Shown: positions 1-10,542, counted from the first letter of the stretch. The stretch is DNA of 64,000 bases from Aldrovandia affinis (GCA_029706075.1 JAINUG010000108.1:868001-932000); one strand, 5' to 3'. A program made the numbers and translations. Notes: generated by a model not told the origin, from the letters alone.

Positions 1-1314
1 TATAAAGTTGATAATGGTAAATTCCTGTTGGTTACTTTTTTACTTACTTTTTTATTCTGTTGCTATGCAATTCTTTGGTTTGACTTTGGCGTGTGTGTCT
101 TGTAGACAACAACATGTAGTGTGATTCTCTGTCACAGAAGTGAAATGGGAATTTGGAGACATTATGGGACAATTTGAGCGATCACATTAGTATATGTTTG
201 GTGAGCAAAATAACGATCCATAATGGTTTGGGCGATAGAAACAGGGTTTATGGTCATCAAAACGTTTTAGTATGTCTCCCAGTGTCACAGAAGTGAATAG
301 AAATCTTTGGGCCGATTTGGCCACCTTGGATAGGTTTTGGGACACATACATAGAGACCACCAGTGACACCTTAGTTGACATGTTGGACAAGGCATGCACA
401 AATAGCCACAGTTGTATTATGAGATGTGACTCCTTTATTGCTTTTCAAACATGAGTTTCTATACAGGAAAACTATGCAACACTTACTTTATTGCATGTTT
501 GATCTTCGGTCCTTTGGGATGCGTTGTGTCCACATGCTATTTGAGCGCACCCCCATAAACTACAATGTGTTTCCAAATTATACTAAATGTAGGCATGTAG
601 CCATTGCTTTTCTTGAGCTACGGACTGTTATATTTGGGTATTTTCAAATAGGCGTGAATGCCAAAAATAGCAGGTGATGGTTCGGGGGTTAACACAATCG
701 AGAGAGACACTTGGCTAAAAGTAGGTAGAGTAACGGAGCAACATCTGAGTCCTGAGAGATGTAGGAGGGACGTTCTACAAACACAATGTGACAGCCCAGC
801 CTGCTGATCCCTGGCTGTTTCGACGTTGTTAAACAAATCATATCCCTGATACTCACTCTGGGGTTTAAGGCATAAATGGCCTTGACATTAAACTGGATGA
901 TGTCGTTATATAATGGAATGTAGGCTAGCTGTTAATTGGGGAGGAGAAGCTGTGGTTCATTTGGAGGTCAGACTGCTCTCTTGTAGTATCCCTATTGTGA
1001 TCGAGCCAATTGTCGTTCCTTTTCGAACTATAAAACTCTATCAAGGCTTTAATGTTTTCTCTCAATGGTAGAGGGCTTCCCAAGGAAATGAATGTTCATA
1101 ACAAGGGGGTTAACAATTGCATAAATACAGATTTTGTTCCCTTAGACTCAGTTGACCTTACAGGACACAGCGTCTCTTCGGTAACACAAGGGAGTTGTGA
1201 CCCTTTAACACACATTAATTGTAATATCTTTCTTGGGAAAACGAGGGTTGAGAAAGGGTGAACATTGCTCCCATGGTCGTGGTGCTGAGCGCGCATTGTG
1301 TTTGTCTTTTGCAG
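1..1314 (+). other. Intron of an unidentified upstream gene
   Basis: This stretch precedes a plausible splice acceptor (pyrimidine-rich tract ending in tttgcag, AG at 1313-1314) and has no convincing exon of its own. The short open frames inside it show no recognisable family. It is read as the last intron of the plus-strand gene that ends at 1383. That reading is inferred from the acceptor and terminal exon only. Confidence 0.4.
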
Positions 1315-1383
1315 GACCTGTTAGAAGAGAGGATATCCTTGGAAGTGCAACTGGAGCAGCTGAGACCGTTTTCACACTTATGA
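1315..1383 (+). CDS. Terminal coding exon of an unidentified gene (partial)
   Basis: After the acceptor AG at 1313-1314 an open frame of 22 codons runs to TGA at 1381-1383. It begins DLLEERISLEVQLEQ and ends LRPFSHL. The leucine/glutamate pattern looks like the end of a coiled coil or amphipathic helix. No competing exon is visible, and a canonical AATAAA lies 0.9 kb downstream, as expected for a last exon. In tetrapods EPHX2 lies on this side of CLU, but this tail does not resemble the EPHX2 C-terminus, so the gene is left unnamed. The rest of the gene lies to the left of the window. Confidence 0.5.
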   Translation, partial: DLLEERISLEVQLEQLRPFSHL

Positions 1384-2315
1384 TCGGGGGGCGTCTCCCG
1401 CGCTTCTGAACATCCCACGAGAGAGGGAGAGGGAGGGAGGGAAGGAGGGAGCTAGCTAGCGAGTGAGCGAGAGACCTTTGTCTGGCCCCTTCCAGGATGC
1501 ACATGTTCACCTCCATTTCCACTCTGTCTCTGCACCAGTGGACTGTACGAGCGATCGGGCCCAAAGCCCACTCCCAGACACGCCCAATTGGCCAGAGAAC
1601 GTGCAGCTCCAAAGGGTTTTGGGTAGGAATGTTACTAATTGAGGCACTTTCATTTCAAAGAAATACAGATATATTTAACTGTTTATCCCCCCCCCCCTCC
1701 CCCTTGCTATAGCAGCGATTCCCGTTCCCCATGGCAAGTCAACGGGAGCAGCAGCAGAGCACACTGAGGTTCGACTGTAGGTGGCGCACCTCAACGCAGA
1801 AAGCAGACAAACATTTCAGCCGAGCACTGGGCCAGAGAGTAGAGACAGGGGGAATCTGACTCTTTTCTCCTGCGGGTCTGTTTTGACGTGCGTCTGGGCA
1901 CCAGTGACTAATCTCTGGCATCAAGTGATGGGCATCTCCTTTTGTTTTCACGTCCCCCAGCGGTTTAGAGTGTAACACGTGTACCTTGTACAGTACTTGA
2001 CCCAAAACAACTGCATACATTTCTCCTTTCGGTTGTGTTTCTTTCTCCTCAGTTTCTTTTTCACTTCTACAGACGTGTACCTGTATCTCACACTATACCT
2101 GTCCGAATCAGTCCTACTCCAGACACATTTCTCTCCTGATGGGATACTACTAAGTATCTTATGAGATACGACTGTGCAAGAAGTGAAACATGTAATGAGA
2201 TGAGTGCACCCCCCCTTTTTCCCCCTCGACAACATTTTAATCTGCATGTTGTTCCTGTTCTTACTGAGTATAAGACGACTTAAAAAAAGAAAAATAAACC
2301 ACTTGATTTGTATCT
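1384..2315 (+). other. 3' UTR of the upstream gene
   Basis: This is the non-coding stretch after the stop at 1381-1383. It runs to just past an AATAAA hexamer at 2293-2298, which is followed by T- and GT-rich sequence (tttgtatctgtatatttt), the usual cleavage context. It holds a C-rich run near 1687-1702 and polypyrimidine tracts but no convincing ORF. The exact cleavage point is inferred. Confidence 0.4.
2293..2298 (+). terminator. Poly(A) signal AATAAA, upstream gene
   Basis: Canonical hexamer about 0.9 kb after the stop codon, with a T/GT-rich stretch within 40 bases downstream. It supports the call of a terminal exon at 1315-1383. Confidence 0.45.
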
Positions 2316-4475
2316 GTATATTTTAACGAGTGTGACCTAATTTGTGTTGGTACCTAAACGTGTATAACAGTCTTTTCTTTTTTTCACGTTTTTTTGGTTT
2401 GTTTTCAGTTTTTTTTCTTTTTTTTCTTTTTTTCTGGAACTTCTTTTGTTTTTTGTTTCTTTCGCCTGTCCTCTAAGCCTTACTCCTGCCGTTGAGGTCT
2501 CCACTTTACTGTTCTCTCCCTGTATTTGAACCAAGGTGAGCCCTTTCCCCCTGCTGTTCAGGTTGATGTACTGTATAAGGGGTATGTTGTATATTGTATG
2601 ATACACACCTTTTGATCTCATATGTAAATTTGCATTAATTGCTGACTAACAGCCAATATTCTATTTAATTGCTTATATTATGGCTGTGGGATCATAGATG
2701 TTTAACTGCATGGATGTCTCTGCAGAATGAACTAGCAGCTGTGTGATTTTTACACAAAATAAAAACAGCACAATATTTTAATTGCCTCTCCTTTTTTACA
2801 TTATTCCCAGCAGGCTTATGTTTGTCAAATGATCATGGTGAACATTTTACATTTTAAGCATTTAGCAGACGCTCTTGTCCAGAGCGACTTACGAGATGTG
2901 CATTAATACATGGTAGGAACAATCATAGTTTGCCTATGAGATCAGTGCAGTAATACAGCGATATATATCGTTGTAGGCAGCTGTATATTATACCTGTAAC
3001 ACTGGGAAGGAAAAGTTTAGTCATCCTTTATTTATTTTTATTTTTTTATGAGTAGGCAGGGATACATATACAAGAAGTGTTGAGCAAGTAGGCAGTGGTG
3101 ATGACAATTGGGTAGATGTACAGAATTCAGTGGTAATAATTTCCAGCCTTTCAGGTTAATATTCTAGCATTTTGGATACGTGGCAACAATAATGTTGTTG
3201 TAATCAAATTGTGTTATGCTGCTGAGCTTGATTTAGAACCGCGAAAAAAAGGCTGCTGGGGAAAGAAGTACAGACTTAAATATCTGACTGACATAACTGT
3301 GTTATATTTGTCCAGTGTTGAGTTTTTTTTAAATTATAATTGTCTACTTTAGAGTAGCACACAATTGTGTGAAAGGAAATATCTATAAATATATATTTGA
3401 ATGGACAGTAATTTTGAGAATGGTGTCCCATTTCTTGATTTCTGTTAATAATTGGTATTCAGAAAGACTGAAAGTTACTTTACCAAAGACTTCAAAGAAT
3501 AGATTATTTTGCTGGAAATTAAATGCAGTGTGAACAAAATGCACTCCATTACCAGTGACTGTAAAAAAGAATGGATCAGGCTTTTGGTATTTTTGGTATA
3601 TTTTATTCATTTATGCAAAAGGGTTTGTAGCCGTAAGGGTGTTAGAATGTGCAAAAATGATCTATTGCAGTCATGTTCCACATCATCTCCATTTAGACCT
3701 TTGAGACTACCATCAGCTCACTGACAATACATTTACAAAGTGAAACAATCCTACAACAGTCTAAGGGAAGAATAGCTGAAGTAGTTAGGAGACTCGTCTA
3801 AAGTCAGCAGTAGCTCTGATTCTTCTTTAAACAGCTGCTCTCATGCCATTTCTACAAATATGACGCAACTCAGAAGATTTTACTCAGTGTCAGTCTTGAC
3901 GTTTCACAGCAGGAAGGACTACAGTACATGCAAAACATTTCTAAATTAGGAAAGGTTTTGTTAAGAATGGCGTGAGATTCACAAACATTACTGACTCGTG
4001 ACGTGGTTCAGGAAATGTCTTGATGACTAGAACAGCAGAACTGCACATTTGCGACGCTTTACTTCACAACTCTGAAAAGAAAAATGAACTCATAAATCAT
4101 AGTCATACGGGTACTTAAGAACAAACAGTTTGAGATCGGTTTAATTTTTGCGCTGATCTTGTGCAATTTCCTTTTGCTATATAGCTCATGGTGTTGAAAA
4201 TACTGAAGCTCGTGCAAATGATTTATGCTACACAACCCAGACATTCTTAAAGCAATAGTAACTAGGCCAACTTCTCAGCCTAACCATCTCGCTATAGTTT
4301 CTGCAAAAGGTCCAACTGCAAAATAAAATATGGCACCTCTGTCAATGACATCTATCCCCATCACACCTTTACAGAAGTACACACAGCTGTGGTGGTAGGA
4401 ATAAAATGCATACATGTTCTACTTTAACTAAAGTTTTAAGAAACAGCAGTAATAATACCCTTGATTGTTATATAG
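2316..4475. other. Intergenic spacer between convergent genes
   Basis: This is the spacer between the ends of the upstream gene and clu. It starts with a long T-rich tract (about 2373-2470) and contains an L2 tail fragment (2842-3150). The remainder is AT-rich with no recognisable gene. The ORFs of 60-94 residues here are low-complexity or chance frames. Confidence 0.5.
2842..3150 (-). mobile_element. L2-clade LINE 3' end fragment
   Basis: It starts with the complement of the conserved 3' tail (catttagcagacgctcttg, then ccagagcgacttac). The same tail occurs at 17013, 26930, 8955, 15355 and 30468. On the minus strand this is the TAAGTCGCT..GAGCGTCTGCTAAATG stem-loop typical of UnaL2/ZfL2-type LINEs. 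Downstream sequence (gatgacaat..gta..cagaat..cagtggta) matches the copy at 27180. It is 5'-truncated with no coding part left. Confidence 0.65.
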
Positions 4476-4481
4476 TTTATT
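4476..4481 (-). terminator. clu: Candidate clu poly(A) signal
   Basis: TTTATT on the plus strand reads AATAAA on the clu strand, 357 bases past the stop codon. It is the first canonical hexamer downstream of the gene. No transcript end was checked, so this is a candidate only. Confidence 0.35.
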
Positions 4482-4837
4482 GCCCCTTAAGGGATCACGT
4501 CCTAACAATTAGAATTAAAGCTATTTGGTGTTTTGGGAGTGGAATTCCTCATTGACAACTGGCATTCACTTTTTTCTGATCTGCAGTATATCTGATCACG
4601 TAGGAATCAATATGCTAATTAGCCAGATTTCTCCAACCCTTCCTTCCAATTTTTAAGGTAAGAACATTCAAAATAATGTTTACATTCATTTCTGAACCGT
4701 GATGCCAGTTGAATATACAACCCAAGGAAAATAAAGTTTACTTTGACAAGTGACTGGTAGGCATTCAGCGAGTCTCTAGTTCACGCTGAATCGGAGAGAA
4801 TGGTGTTTTCAGTGCAGTGGACAGGAAAGGATGACAC

Positions 4838-5017
4838 TTACACAACGTTCTGCTTGTAGCGATCAAGAGCTTCCTGCGCCACCACCTCAGAGAATTTAGG
4901 ATCACTCCAGGGGATGTCCCCGGGTACTGTGAAGGTCATGGGAGGGGCGTCGAACAGTTCAACAGACACTTTGGTGTCCTCTGGCTGCTCATTGTCTTCT
5001 GTGGTCCTGGATATTAC
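4838..5017 (-). CDS. clu: clu last coding exon (C-terminus)
   Basis: The exon follows an acceptor (TCATCCTCTCAAG) and encodes 59 residues from VISRTTEDNEQPEDTK to YKQNVV, ending in TAA at 4838-4840. It corresponds to the human segment from TVASH to the end: a beta-sandwich-like strand (VELFDAPPMTFTVP) then the amphipathic tail (PKFSEVVAQEALDRY). Phase 0 matches the ACA end of the previous exon. Confidence 0.93.
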   Translation of the reverse strand, partial: VISRTTEDNEQPEDTKVSVELFDAPPMTFTVPGDIPWSDPKFSEVVAQEALDRYKQNVV

Positions 5018-5086
5018 CTTGAGAGGATGAAAATGGAGTTAACAATTGTAATATTACTCTCTTTTTTTGCACGTGTTCCGCTCTGC

Positions 5087-5126
<40 letters not shown>

Positions 5127-8100
5127 CCAGCCCTGATTGTGCGACTGAGCACCTTTATAGTCCCATGTGTGCGAGGGTCTGTGTGTATTGGTGAGTGCAT
5201 CTGTTTACATTTGTGTGCTTTGATTCCACGGGTGGATGGCTGAGCATGTGCATATGTGTGTGTTTTGGATGTATGGTTTTGAGCATGTACGTGTTTATGT
5301 ATTCATTTTATTCATTCATTTTATTGTATTCAAATTCATGTTGATGCAGATGAGAATGTGTATGCATGTTCATGTACTGTACGTCTTGTGACCTGTGTGT
5401 GCTTCCTGTATTTTTTCCATTGAATTTGATGTTTGTACTGTATTTGTCAAGTTTGAAAAAACAATAAAAATAATTGACCACAAAAAAAGACTATTGTGAT
5501 ATTAATGAGCCATGTAAAGAAACATACTGTATTTTCTTTTTTAGTTCGGCTTTATAAAATTACATTGGCTTATATGAGAAATAAAGTGCATGTTATGAAC
5601 TGAGAATAATTTTAATATCCATTATAAACACTCGTAATTTGTATTTATGTCATGATGTAAATCATAAATTGTTTGATTTATAATTTGAATAGAAAATTCG
5701 TAACTTCTCTGGGAGCAATTCTATGTATCTAACTTGATTTATGATACTATGACCACTACACAGGTAAAGACATGAAATCTTGTGTGTGTCATGTTCTTTT
5801 ACTGACGTGCCCCTCAGAAAAGCTCACTGTTTTAATCTGGAAGATTCCATCGTTGGCCTTTGTGTTGTTGGCCAGGGCAGACACCCAGCCAAACTGCCTG
5901 TTGAACATGTCCAGCAGGCTGGAGGTGTTGAACATCTGCTCCTCGAACCTCCTCAGGATCTTGCTGTAGTCCTGGGTGAATTTCTCAGCCATGGACAGAG
6001 CCTTCTCCAGCTCCTCCTTCAGTGGCCCATCCAAAGGCTTATTCCCTGAACAGTCTAGAATAGATGGGAGGACTTGTTTACAGCTGACCTTCATCTGCAG
6101 TGTATGAAATGTCTCACCCTGTGTGACGCTTTATAAACATCAAATAACCTAATAGTACCTATTCTACCTAGGCAGCTTTGAATTGTTGGCAACCTCATAC
6201 ACAGTCTCTTTACAGTAGACATTTCATTTTTTTAAATCTTTGAATGCTTTTATGCAGACATAATTCAGGATCAACCCTAACCGTCAAAAGCTTACCAATT
6301 GATTGGATCGCTTTGCATTTTTCACACTCCCCCCACAGTTTGATGCAACCGGCAGAATTGCGGCGGATTTCCCTGCAGGTCATGCGATCCTTCCCAAAAG
6401 GCCTTGTGATAACAATGTCCTCGTTCATGCCTCCATCTCCTAGAAAAAAAGAGCAGCACATCTGACGCTCGATACTTTCATATATCTCCTCACTTACCAG
6501 TATACAATTGGGGTTTTGTTATCATCCATATACAAATGGAAACAACTATATTTTTTACCATGATTACCTTATTGTGACCCCTGTGCCACCTGCAAAGTAA
6601 CCTATGTCTCCATGATTGTGATTGGAGTCAGGGATGGGCAAAAAGAAACTAGTATCTTGTTAAATTATATACAAAATAACTCCAAAAGAAATGTATCTAT
6701 AAATGGCAATCAAAATGGTGGAGGCATTGGTTGCTTTGCAGATGGCAAACCATTCAGCTATAACTCAAAAACAAAACATTGAATACAAATACATATTTTA
6801 AATACATGCATTTGAAATAATGCCCATCCCTGCCGATACCTTAAGTAAAATTGGCAAAGCGTACCTTCAGAGGGCGTGAGGCCAAAGTCCTCGTCTTTGT
6901 CCGCAAAGGGCCCCAGGGATCCGAAGAGGCTGCGGGCCATGTCCATCATGGGATGGAACATGCTGTGGAAGCCGTGGAAGTCTGGGTCATGCAGAGGGGA
7001 CCTGTAGGTGCGGGACCGTACCTCGCCCCCTCTCCCACCTCGCCTCCCTCGCCCCGCCCAAAGAACCTGGGCATCCTGAAGGGGCTGGGGAACAGGGGCT
7101 GGTGGAAGGAGCGCATGTGGTCGAACACCTTCATGCTGTCCGTGAAGATGCTGTCCACGCCGTCCGCCACCTCTGAGTAGCGATCCTCCAGGTCCTTGAA
7201 CTTCTGGTTCTGCTCCTCGTCCTTCTTCTCCAGCGTGTCAATGTTCTCCCCATTGATCCAGATGGAAATGGGAGAGCTCCTGTTCAGGACTTCTTCCAGC
7301 TGAGAGGAGACACAGAATCGCCATCACTGCTGAATTATTATGCAGGGTTTCAATGGGAAATACTATACAGTGACTACAATTATTTGGAATACTGTGAGCC
7401 TTAAGCTGATATACCCAAGATATATTGAATTGCTGAATTATTTCTCTGAAATGTCCAGCTGTGTCAATATATTAAATATCAGCTGTGTAAGTCACCTTGG
7501 ATGAGTGCATCAGTATGACATATTTTTATATATATATAAATGAGGGATACTGGCAGCTCTGTTATGGTGCGGGTTGCATTTTCTTGGCATGGTTGAGGTC
7601 CACTCAACCCCTTAGAGGGCAAGGTAAATGTCAATAAATACAAAGCCATTCTGAGTGGTCACCTTCATCCTATGGTGAAGCATTTCTATGCTGATGGGAT
7701 TGATCTCTTCCAGGATGACAATGCCCCCATCCACAGGGCACGAGTGGTCACTGAATGGTTTGAGGAGCATGAAAACAATGTAAATCCTATACCTTGGCCG
7801 TCTCAGTAACCAGATCTCAACCCAATTGAATGCTTACAGGAGATTTGGGAGGGTGCCTGAGACAGCATTTTTCACCCCCATCAATAAAACAACAAATGAT
7901 GGAATTTATCATAGAAGAATGGTGTTGCATCCCTCCAATGGAGTTCCAGACACTTGTGCAATTTATGCCAAGGCGCATTGAAGCTGTTCTGGCAGCTCCT
8001 GGTGGCCCAACGTGCTATTAAGACACTTTGTTGGTGTTTCCTTTATTTTGATAGTTAGCTGGATATACATACAAGGGGCTTAATGATCCAATGGAGCAAC

Positions 8101-10542
8101 GTATGAAGTATGAAGACAGAAGGCAGATTGTATCAGTGGCTATACTTGCTGTGACACCATACAGGTATAACTGAGTGCAGGTCCTGGCCCACCTGTCTCC
8201 CCACAAGCCCAGAGCCACTGCTGCAGGTCCTGGAGTAGAACTTGATGCAGGTGTTCTTCAGGCACGGCTTGCACTCCTCCCACAGTGCCTGCATGGTGTC
8301 ATTGCACACCTCCTGCTCCTCCTTCAACTTGGTCTCCATCTCCTGTGCTGCCTTCAGGGCATCCTGAGGGGTCAAACAATGTCAGGGCTCAGGGCTCACA
8401 AAGCAACGCTCACACGTGAGAATGCATCCCAATCAAAATGTTTGGGATGCAAAACTACGCTGGAGTTTTCTGTCACATAACGGCTCACAAAACACTTTCC
8501 CTCAAATCAAACAAGTAGTGTTGACACAAACAAAGGAGAACAGCCTGTAAATGTTTATGTTAAGCTGCCTATTGTGTTTCTGCAGACCATCACTCTCTCC
8601 AGCATCCTTACGGAAATGTGCAAAATAGAAATAGCTATACAGCTATAGATATAAAAAGTATTCACTGGGGAGAATATTTATATTCCAGCATGACAATGAT
8701 CCAAAGCATACAGAAAAAAGAATCTGTGGAAAGATTTGAAAATTGCTGTTCACCAGCGGTCCCCATCCAACCTGATGGAGCTTGAGCAATTTTGTAAAGA
8801 AGAATGGGTGGAAATTGCAGTTTTCAGATGTGCAAAGCTGGTAGAGACTGTAATTCTGTGTGGCTCAGTTGGTAGAGTGTGGCGCTGATAATGCTTAGGT
8901 TGTCGGTTAAATTCCCATTGGGGCCACATATACTGAAAAAAATATATTGTAAGTCGCTTTGGACAAAAGCGTCTGCTAAATGGCATGTGTTATGTTATAT
9001 GTTAGAGACTTACCAAAATAGACTCACAGCTGTAATTTCAGCTAAAGCTGCTTCTACCAAGTATTAAGTCAAGGGGGGGTGAATATTTATGGAATCAATT
9101 ATTGTCTGTTTTTTATTTGTTTTACAGTTTGTTTTTACACTTTTTAAATTATTTGACATTATAGAGTATTTTGTGTTGATCAGTGACAAGAAACCCCAAT
9201 TAAATCCATTTTGATTCCATGATGTAAGAACATAAAATGTGAGAAATGCCAAACAAGTGACTCGTTTTTAAACCCACTGTATATTAGTAGCTGGAGAGTT
9301 CTCCAGTAAAACCAAGGGAAGTTGCACTTTTCATTGTTCAAAATCAATTAATTTTAATCCAGAGCAATTGACATACAATTACACAAGATGAATGCTTGCA
9401 GAATGTGCCAAAAGAACAACCTTTAAACATTGGCAGAGAACATTGCAGAATCAGGATAAAAATACTTCCATTCTCCTCTATGCATCAAATCTGACAGCTT
9501 TATTTTCCAGCATTAGATGAATCCATGGGGCAAGGGATATTTAATTTCTCATTTCAGTAACCCTTCCAGAATCAGCAATACGTTTGCATAGAAAACAGTA
9601 AAACTCCATCTGACATTTTCATGGATACTCAGTGGGTGTGCCAAGGGTGAAGTATTGCTGGCCCAGGCCTGTGGAAACAAAAAAGCAAAAATATTGTACC
9701 TCTTTCTGTTGTTTGGTTTTCTCCAGGGCCGTAAGGAACTTCTTGTGATCCTCTCCAGATCTCTCCATCACAGTCTTCATCTCTTTCACTCCAGTAATGG
9801 CATTCTCAATTTGCTTGTCCAGGTACTTCTCGCCCAGAAGTGAAATCTCTGCAATGCATTATGGGAACTTAATGCGACTCAATCATTAGAGGTGAAGAAA
9901 GCAGCAGAAAGAGGTTAGGTTCTCATTTGTGGCAACTGAAACATCATGAGAAGTATTCACTCAACAGTGAAATCTGTGTGTAAAAATATATAAATTATAC
10001 ATAGATACAAATGTTGCATTTATAAGTGTTTCATTAATAAAGGACACAGAATGTGGGCTCTGTTCATACATTTCAGGATTCAAATTTTACAAAACAATAT
10101 TCACATGCTACAATTAGTGCAGACATACGAATACGATAATAATATTATAATATTAGATAAATAATCTGTGATGTTTTACAAATATATGTTTTTACTGTTT
10201 GCATATATTGTAGCTGCCATATAAGACAATCATGAATACTTGTTTTCTGAGAGAATTGCAAATATCTGAATAAAATAATATGCAAGTGGCACACGTACAT
10301 GTTATATATGCACATACACTGCTGTGAAAAAGTATTGGTAATCTCTTCCGTATGCATTGCAGTAGAGAGGTTCAAATTGTCCGAATTTTGCACGCCAGTC
10401 TAAATGCAAGCAGGGCGGTGTATGTGTTACTTTCTCATGAGGAGTATCACTTACGGCCCAGCTCTTCCTTGGATGGGGGCAGCAGACACTCGGCAGAGTA
10501 ATACAGGAGGCAAAGGCCCAGGAGAGACCAGGAGCGCCTCAT
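4838..10542 (-). CDS. clu: Clusterin (apolipoprotein J), seven coding exons
   Basis: Clusterin is a secreted disulfide-linked heterodimer that acts as an ATP-independent extracellular chaperone and lipid-associated protein. Coding exons, in transcript order, are 10542-10455, 9848-9700, 8363-8193, 7299-6865, 6439-6296, 6054-5828 and 5017-4838, all with GT/AG junctions and matching phases. The protein would be about 464 residues (human 449). It has a signal peptide (MRRSWSLLGLCLLYYSAECL), five cysteines in the beta half (VCNDTMQALWEECKPC region), and five in the alpha half (MTCREIRRNSAGC through IQSIDC). NTSSLL and the C-terminal PKFSEVVAQEALDRY block also match vertebrate clusterin. Exon 4 is 435 bases where 436 is needed, so the frame breaks once near 7020-7057. 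Introns contain Tc1-like and SINE insertions. Identity is near certain from the domain pattern and from scara3 as neighbour. Confidence 0.95.
5088..5124 (+). repeat. (GT)n microsatellite in clu intron
   Basis: A run of GT dinucleotides starts at about 5088 and decays into GGGT units. It lies in the last clu intron (5018-5827), which otherwise shows only AT-rich sequence. Confidence 0.9.
5828..6054 (-). CDS. clu: clu coding exon 6 (alpha chain)
   Basis: The acceptor is TTCTAG before 6054 and the donor GTGAGC begins at 5827. It encodes (D)CSGNKPLDGPLKEELEK, then coiled-coil sequence, MFNTSSLLDMFNRQFGWV and ANNTKANDGIFQIKT. The cysteine of DCSG is the last of the five alpha-chain cysteines. NTSS and NNTK are N-glycosylation sequons. 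The length of 227 bases fits phase 2 in, phase 0 out. Confidence 0.94.
6296..6439 (-). CDS. clu: clu coding exon 5 (alpha-chain cysteine cluster)
   Basis: The acceptor is TTTTTTTCTAG and the donor GTAAGC. It encodes GDGGMNEDIVITRPFGKD followed by four conserved alpha-chain cysteines in MTCREIRRNSAGCIKLW and GECEKCKAIQSI. These pair with the beta-chain cluster in the known clusterin fold. Length 144 fits the flanking phases. Confidence 0.94.
6865..7299 (-). CDS. clu: clu coding exon 4, with frame break
   Basis: It opens in phase 0 with LEEVLNRSSPISIWINGEN and runs through MKVFDHMRSFHQPLFPSPF to RMPRFFGRGEGGEVGEG. Here the conserved reading continues only in the +2 frame: VRSRTYRSPLHDPDFHGF, then the MFHP motif and LTPSEG at the donor GTACGC. 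The exon is 435 bases, while its phases (0 in, one base over out) need 436. This suggests one missing base in the run GAGGGGGCGAGG (minus strand; plus 7020-7057). Read literally the protein stops at 6946-6948 after about 253 residues. Both halves are well conserved, so an assembly error or a recent or allelic lesion is likelier than an old pseudogene. Confidence 0.88.
7541..8061 (+). mobile_element. Tc1-like transposon 3' fragment (DD36E-type)
   Basis: This 5'-truncated copy lies in clu intron 4, opposite in strand to clu. The translated remnant shows the second catalytic aspartate (FQDDNAPIHRARVVTEW) and the PDLNPIE motif, with 36 residues between D and E. A premature TAA (7807-7809) interrupts SQ*PDLNP. 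It ends with the terminal-repeat sequence GTTTCCTTTATTTTG..AGTTAGCTG, the same family as 53255-54332 and 18285-18404. Confidence 0.8.
8193..8363 (-). CDS. clu: clu coding exon 3 (beta-chain cysteine cluster)
   Basis: The acceptor is GACCCCTCAG and the donor GTGGGC. It encodes 57 residues: DALKAAQEMETKLKEEQ, then the five beta-chain cysteines in VCNDTMQALWEECKPCL and NTCIKFYSRTC, ending SGSGLVGRQ. The order and spacing match mammalian clusterin closely. Phase 0 at both ends. Confidence 0.95.
8650..9245 (+). mobile_element. Tc1-like transposon remnant, split by a SINE
   Basis: Decayed 3' half of a second Tc1 family. Translated pieces resemble the transposase C-terminus: PSNLMELEQFCKEEWVEIAV, then FRCAKLVE, and after the SINE YQNRLTAVISAKAASTKY and a stop. 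Downstream sequence (gtgaatatttatggaatcaa; tgttgatcagtgacaagaaa) matches the usual 3' end of fish Tc1 elements. A tRNA-derived SINE interrupts it at 8850-9002. Confidence 0.75.
8850..9002 (+). mobile_element. tRNA-derived SINE with L2 tail
   Basis: The 5' part has Pol III-like boxes: A box TGGCTCAGTTGG and a degenerate B box (ggttaaattcc). A short body leads to the L2-type tail TGTAAGTCGCTTTGGACAAA, then gcgtctgctaaatg. The tail ends in TGTTA-like repeats. It is flanked by an 8-base target duplication, tagagact (8842-8849 and 9003-9010). The shared 3' end implies mobilisation by an L2-clade LINE, as in eel UnaSINE/UnaL2. Confidence 0.8.
9246..9699. other. clu intron sequence without further features
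   Basis: Remainder of clu intron 3. AT-rich, with no gene, RNA gene or clear repeat seen. Confidence 0.5.
9700..9848 (-). CDS. clu: clu coding exon 2 (beta-chain N-terminal helix)
   Basis: The acceptor is GCATTGCAG and the donor GTACAA. With the first base from the previous exon it encodes QISLLGEKYLDKQIENAITG, then VKEMKTVMERSGEDHKKF and ALEKTKQQKE. This aligns with the human EMSNQGSKYVNKEIQNAV coiled-coil region. Length 149 fits phase 1 in, 0 out. Confidence 0.94.

Noticed and set aside
5088-5124. Short direct repeats resembling an array
   Set aside because: Simple (GT)n microsatellite; there are no spacers and the genome is a vertebrate, so CRISPR is not relevant.
8861-8930. Possible tRNA gene (A- and B-box-like sequence)
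   Set aside because: The B box is degenerate and the segment continues into an L2-type tail with flanking target duplication, so it is a SINE.
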